A stretch of DNA of 16,218 nucleotides, taken from the NCBI GenBank assembly GCA_041725895.1, contig JBGRQA010000056.1, positions 1 to 16,218 of the forward strand, read 5' to 3'. The first letter of the stretch is position 1. Every line of letters begins with the position of its first letter. The notes under the pieces are model-generated. The model made no database searches. It saw only the letters and a list, made by a program, of their open reading frames with translations, and had not been told where the DNA came from. Made by a program: the position numbers and the translations under genes. This DNA comes from JBGRQA01 sp041725895. GTDB taxonomy: Bacteria > Bacteroidota > Bacteroidia > Bacteroidales > Marinifilaceae. This document shows, piece by piece, positions 13,614-16,218 of the stretch.

Positions 13614-15203
13614 ATGAGTAGAAAGATTATTGCCATAATTATCCTGTCCATGTCAATTTCCTTACTTGGCATCATTGGAGTTCAAATCCTGTGGATCCGA
13701 AATGCCATTAAAATTGAGGAAAAAAAGTTTGATAGCAATGTATTCAAAGCCCTCAATGGAGTCGTCCAAAAATTGGAACAGGATGAAACGGTCCATCTAA
13801 TTCAGAAAGAGTTGGTCCATGCCAATAACCAAAAGGATTCCAACCTAATGGTTACCGAACTTTCAGAGTTCATAGATCACAAGAAATCCACCAAACATCA
13901 CAAAATATTCATTTCTAAATCGGATTCCATTAGAGGAGGGGGACATCATTATATTTCCAACGATACCAAGATCATCCTAACAACTCCGGAGAAAAGAGTA
14001 GCAAGAAAAATAATTCCAGGAAAAATACATTTGGATTCATCCTTTGCTGTAGATATTAAAATCAACACAATGGATACAATCCGAATTCTTCGGAAAGAAA
14101 AAGAGATCCAAAATGTACTCAACAAAGTGATATGGGAATACAAATTCAATAATACAAAAATTGAAGACAGAATCAAGCGTGAAGAAATTGCACTTCACCT
14201 GGCCAATTCTCTTTCCGATTTCAGTATTGATACTGAATATGAATATGGGGTAATCGACAGCAAAAGAGACAACACAATTCTAGCCTCAACGGATCGAACA
14301 AGTGAAAATTTGATTCAATCCCCCTACCGGGTTCGTCTGTTCCCCGGTGATATATGGTTTCGGGAAAATTACCTGACCGTATTCTTCCCCAACAAAACCA
14401 ACCATGTATTCCGAACCCTAATTCCATTACTTCTACTTTCTGGCATTTTCACACTTTTCATACTGGGAACTTTTATCCTCGCGTTGATCCTCATTCTTCG
14501 ACAGAAGAGAATCAATGACGTAAAGTCTGATTTCATCAACAACATAACTCATGAATTTAAAACTCCCATTGCGACCATAGGATTAGCAGCCGATTCAATC
14601 GTAAATCCTAAAATCATAGGAACACCTGATAGAATAAGATATTTCACCAGTCTGATTAAGGATGAAAATTACAGAATGAATAAACAGGTGGAGAATATTC
14701 TTCAGCTATCGTTGCTGGACAAACGAGAATTGGAATTGAATCCACAGCCCTTACATGTAAATGAACTACTACAAAAGGCGTCGGAACACATGCAATTACA
14801 AATTTCGGAACGGCAAGGTGAATTAAAATGCAAATGGGAAGCAGTAAACGATATGTCCCATCTGGATGAAGTTCATTTCATCAATGTCATATTCAATCTG
14901 ATTGACAATGCTATAAAATACTCGAAAGAAAAACCAATGATAGAATTAGGAACAAAAAATGAGAATCATAGAATCATCATTTGGATACAGGATAAGGGTA
15001 TTGGAATGAATAAGAAAACATTAAATAAGATTTTTGAAAAGTTCTATCGTGCAGAATCAGGAAACCTTCATAGGGTAAAAGGTTTTGGTTTAGGGTTAAG
15101 CTATGTAAAACTTGTAGTAGACCGACACGATGGTAGAATAAATGTTATAAGTAAACAAGGTAAAGGAACTCGGGTTGAAATTTCAGTCCCTGTTATGCAT
15201 TAG
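13614..15203 (+). CDS. Membrane sensor histidine kinase (RprX-like)
   Basis: A 529-residue kinase with a membrane helix at about 5-28 (IIAIIILSMSISLLGIIGVQ), a periplasmic sensor region of about 240 residues with no recognised fold, and a second membrane helix near 269-295. The H-box is DFINNITHEFKTPIAT with His313, the N-box LIDNAIKYS with Asn432, the G1 box DKGIGM (460-465) and the G2 box FGLGLSYVKL (491-500). The start was set at the ATG at 13614 rather than an upstream TTG at 13599, because the membrane helix follows directly. The response regulator at 15272 is 68 bp downstream and surely its partner. The arrangement and the DFINN-THE-KTP signature resemble the RprX/RprY pair of Bacteroides. 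A hairpin made of A/T only (AAATTTTT...AAAAATTT) lies just after the stop. The stimulus is unknown. Confidence 0.93.
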   Translation: MSRKIIAIIILSMSISLLGIIGVQILWIRNAIKIEEKKFDSNVFKALNGVVQKLEQDETVHLIQKELVHANNQKDSNLMVTELSEFIDHKKSTKHHKIFISKSDSIRGGGHHYISNDTKIILTTPEKRVARKIIPGKIHLDSSFAVDIKINTMDTIRILRKEKEIQNVLNKVIWEYKFNNTKIEDRIKREEIALHLANSLSDFSIDTEYEYGVIDSKRDNTILASTDRTSENLIQSPYRVRLFPGDIWFRENYLTVFFPNKTNHVFRTLIPLLLLSGIFTLFILGTFILALILILRQKRINDVKSDFINNITHEFKTPIATIGLAADSIVNPKIIGTPDRIRYFTSLIKDENYRMNKQVENILQLSLLDKRELELNPQPLHVNELLQKASEHMQLQISERQGELKCKWEAVNDMSHLDEVHFINVIFNLIDNAIKYSKEKPMIELGTKNENHRIIIWIQDKGIGMNKKTLNKIFEKFYRAESGNLHRVKGFGLGLSYVKLVVDRHDGRINVISKQGKGTRVEISVPVMH

Positions 15204-15271
15204 AAATTTTTCAGCCATAAAAATTTAACTCCGATAACTATCAGCAGACTCACAAATGAAACAGAAGAAAT

Positions 15272-15970
15272 ATGCAAAACGGAAAATACATATTACTCGT
15301 TGAAGATGAACCAAACTTTGGGGCAGTAATGAAAAATTACCTGGAACTATCCGATTTCAGAGTAAAATTGTGCATTGATGGTCAAAAAGGTTGGGATGCT
15401 TTTCAGACAGAAAATTTTGATTTATGTATTCTGGATGTAATGATGCCGGAAATGGATGGCTTCACATTAGGAGAGAAGATCAGAAAAACCAACCGAGATG
15501 TTCCACTGATATTTTTAACAGCAAAAACACTGAAATCAGATATTATCCGGGGATACGAAACCGGAGCGGATGATTATATCACCAAACCCTTCGATTCAGA
15601 ACTACTAATCTACAAAATAAAGGCCATTTTAAACCGAAATGCAAGCCCAACAGACTCAGATCAACCAAATGAGCATACTATCGGAGAATTCACCTTCAAT
15701 CGCCATCTCAGGCTGCTAAAAAGGAACAATCAGGAGCAAAAACTGTCCCCCAAAGAAGCCCAACTACTCCATCTTCTTTCCAAGAACATAAATCACATTC
15801 TTCCCAGGGAGAAGGCGCTGATAGAAATCTGGGGTAATGACACCTTCTACACTACAAGAAGTATGGATGTTTACATCACCAAACTCCGCAAATATTTAAA
15901 ACCCGACAAAAACCTAAAGATAGAGAACATTCATGGAAGTGGGTTCCGTTTGCTACTAACAAGGAAATAG
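15272..15970 (+). CDS. OmpR-family response regulator (RprY-like)
   Basis: A 232-residue two-domain regulator. Receiver domain 1-120: acidic pair Glu11/Asp12 (LVEDEP), phospho-acceptor Asp55 in LCILDVMMPEMDGF, Thr83 in FLTAKTLKSD and Lys105 in DDYITKPFD. Linker about 121-135. The C-terminal winged-helix DNA-binding domain (about 135-232) has TFNRHLRLLK, LSPKEAQLLHLL, the recognition-helix region TTRSMDVYITKLRKYLK and the ending IENIHGSGFRLL. All functional residues of the family are present. The GFTL...FLTAKTLK...DDYITKPF pattern is the one I recall for RprY of Bacteroides. It is 68 bp after the kinase, so they form an operon, and the kinase should phosphorylate Asp55. The start ATG at 15272 is preceded by AGAAG, a modest ribosome site. 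Targets are unknown. Confidence 0.95.
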   Translation: MQNGKYILLVEDEPNFGAVMKNYLELSDFRVKLCIDGQKGWDAFQTENFDLCILDVMMPEMDGFTLGEKIRKTNRDVPLIFLTAKTLKSDIIRGYETGADDYITKPFDSELLIYKIKAILNRNASPTDSDQPNEHTIGEFTFNRHLRLLKRNNQEQKLSPKEAQLLHLLSKNINHILPREKALIEIWGNDTFYTTRSMDVYITKLRKYLKPDKNLKIENIHGSGFRLLLTRK

Positions 15971-16143
15971 ATAATTACTCAAGGAGCACATTCTGCATAA
16001 GAGAACGAATATTGTATTCACTTTTCCTTAGTTCAAGCTATGGAGGTAAGGATTCTCCTAAAATGATAATTGCGCTTTTTTCAGCTAGTAATAGTTCTGA
16101 TCCATTCATCTAAGAAAATCGGAGGAATCCACAAAAATCAGGG
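15971..16143. other. Intergenic stretch between the response regulator and the rRNA terminator
   Basis: About 170 bp, A/T-rich, convergent with the rRNA operon. I see no gene, tRNA or clear terminator for the two-component operon, apart from a weak hairpin around GGAGG/CTCC near 16040-16060. Confidence 0.5.
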
Positions 16144-16185
16144 CAAAAAAAAAGAGAGTTCCGATTCGAAAATCAGAACTCTCTT
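16144..16185 (-). terminator. Terminator of the rRNA operon
   Basis: On the minus strand, directly after the 5S 3' end, a long hairpin forms: AAGAGAGTTC (16152-16161) pairs with GAACTCTCTT (16176-16185), a C/A mismatch follows, and GATT/AATC closes a CGAA loop. A U tract follows (A run on plus at 16145-16153). This is the classic layout at the end of an rrn operon. Confidence 0.92.
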
Positions 16186-16186
16186 G

Positions 16187-16218
16187 AAGGTTGGCGTCGA
16201 CCTACTCTCCCACCTCTC
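16187..16218 (-). rRNA. rrf: 5S ribosomal RNA, 3' end only
   Basis: The minus strand reads GTGGGAGAGTAGGTCGACGC at the right edge, then CAACC, the conserved 3' part of bacterial 5S rRNA (helix V/IV and the GGGAGAGTAGGTCG segment). The 5' two-thirds and the rest of the rRNA operon lie outside the window. The exact mature 3' end is uncertain by a few bases; a terminator follows it. Confidence 0.92.

Overview
The window looks like chromosomal DNA from a Gram-negative member of the Bacteroidota, probably Bacteroidales/Marinilabiliales-like. This rests on the GroEL and GroES sequences, the order sigma-54 activator - lptE - TPR protein - secG next to groES-groL (an order I associate with this phylum), an RprX/RprY-like two-component pair, AT-rich leaders mostly without Shine-Dalgarno sites, and a few perfect TAnnTTTG '-7' boxes. 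kdsB and lptE show that the cell makes lipopolysaccharide. The species cannot be told from sequence alone.

Left part (1-3009, minus strand): an accessory peptide-export locus. The left edge cuts the start of a C39-peptidase ABC transporter whose catalytic Cys box is visible. It is preceded by a HlyD-type membrane fusion protein and a small winged-HTH protein. The HTH protein has an unusual C-terminal extension with a double-glycine motif (LSEISGG), the signal that C39 peptidases cleave. About 800 bp without a confident gene follows, holding a minus-strand terminator and a 14-bp perfect inverted repeat 142 bp apart. Then comes a 99-residue unknown protein with a candidate promoter.

Middle (3174-5531, plus strand): a helical-repeat protein of a Bacteroidota-type family and a small lipoprotein, both of unknown function.

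Core block (5723-11270, minus strand): groES-groL form one unit. Upstream of it, and separated by a strong terminator, is a second unit: a receiver-less sigma-54 activator, lptE, a TPR-like protein and secG. This unit links envelope biogenesis and Sec export. It starts at a candidate -7 box with a 27-bp palindrome directly upstream.

Right part (11502-15970, plus strand): a soluble PAS sensor kinase with a Cys cluster, kdsB with a terminator overlapping its stop codon, and a membrane histidine kinase followed by its OmpR-family response regulator. The right edge (16187-16218) is the 3' end of a 5S rRNA on the minus strand, followed by its terminator, so an rRNA operon converges on the two-component pair.

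The best candidate for something undescribed is the HTH/double-glycine hybrid beside the C39-HlyD exporter. The Cys-cluster PAS kinase and the palindrome over the secG-operon promoter come next.
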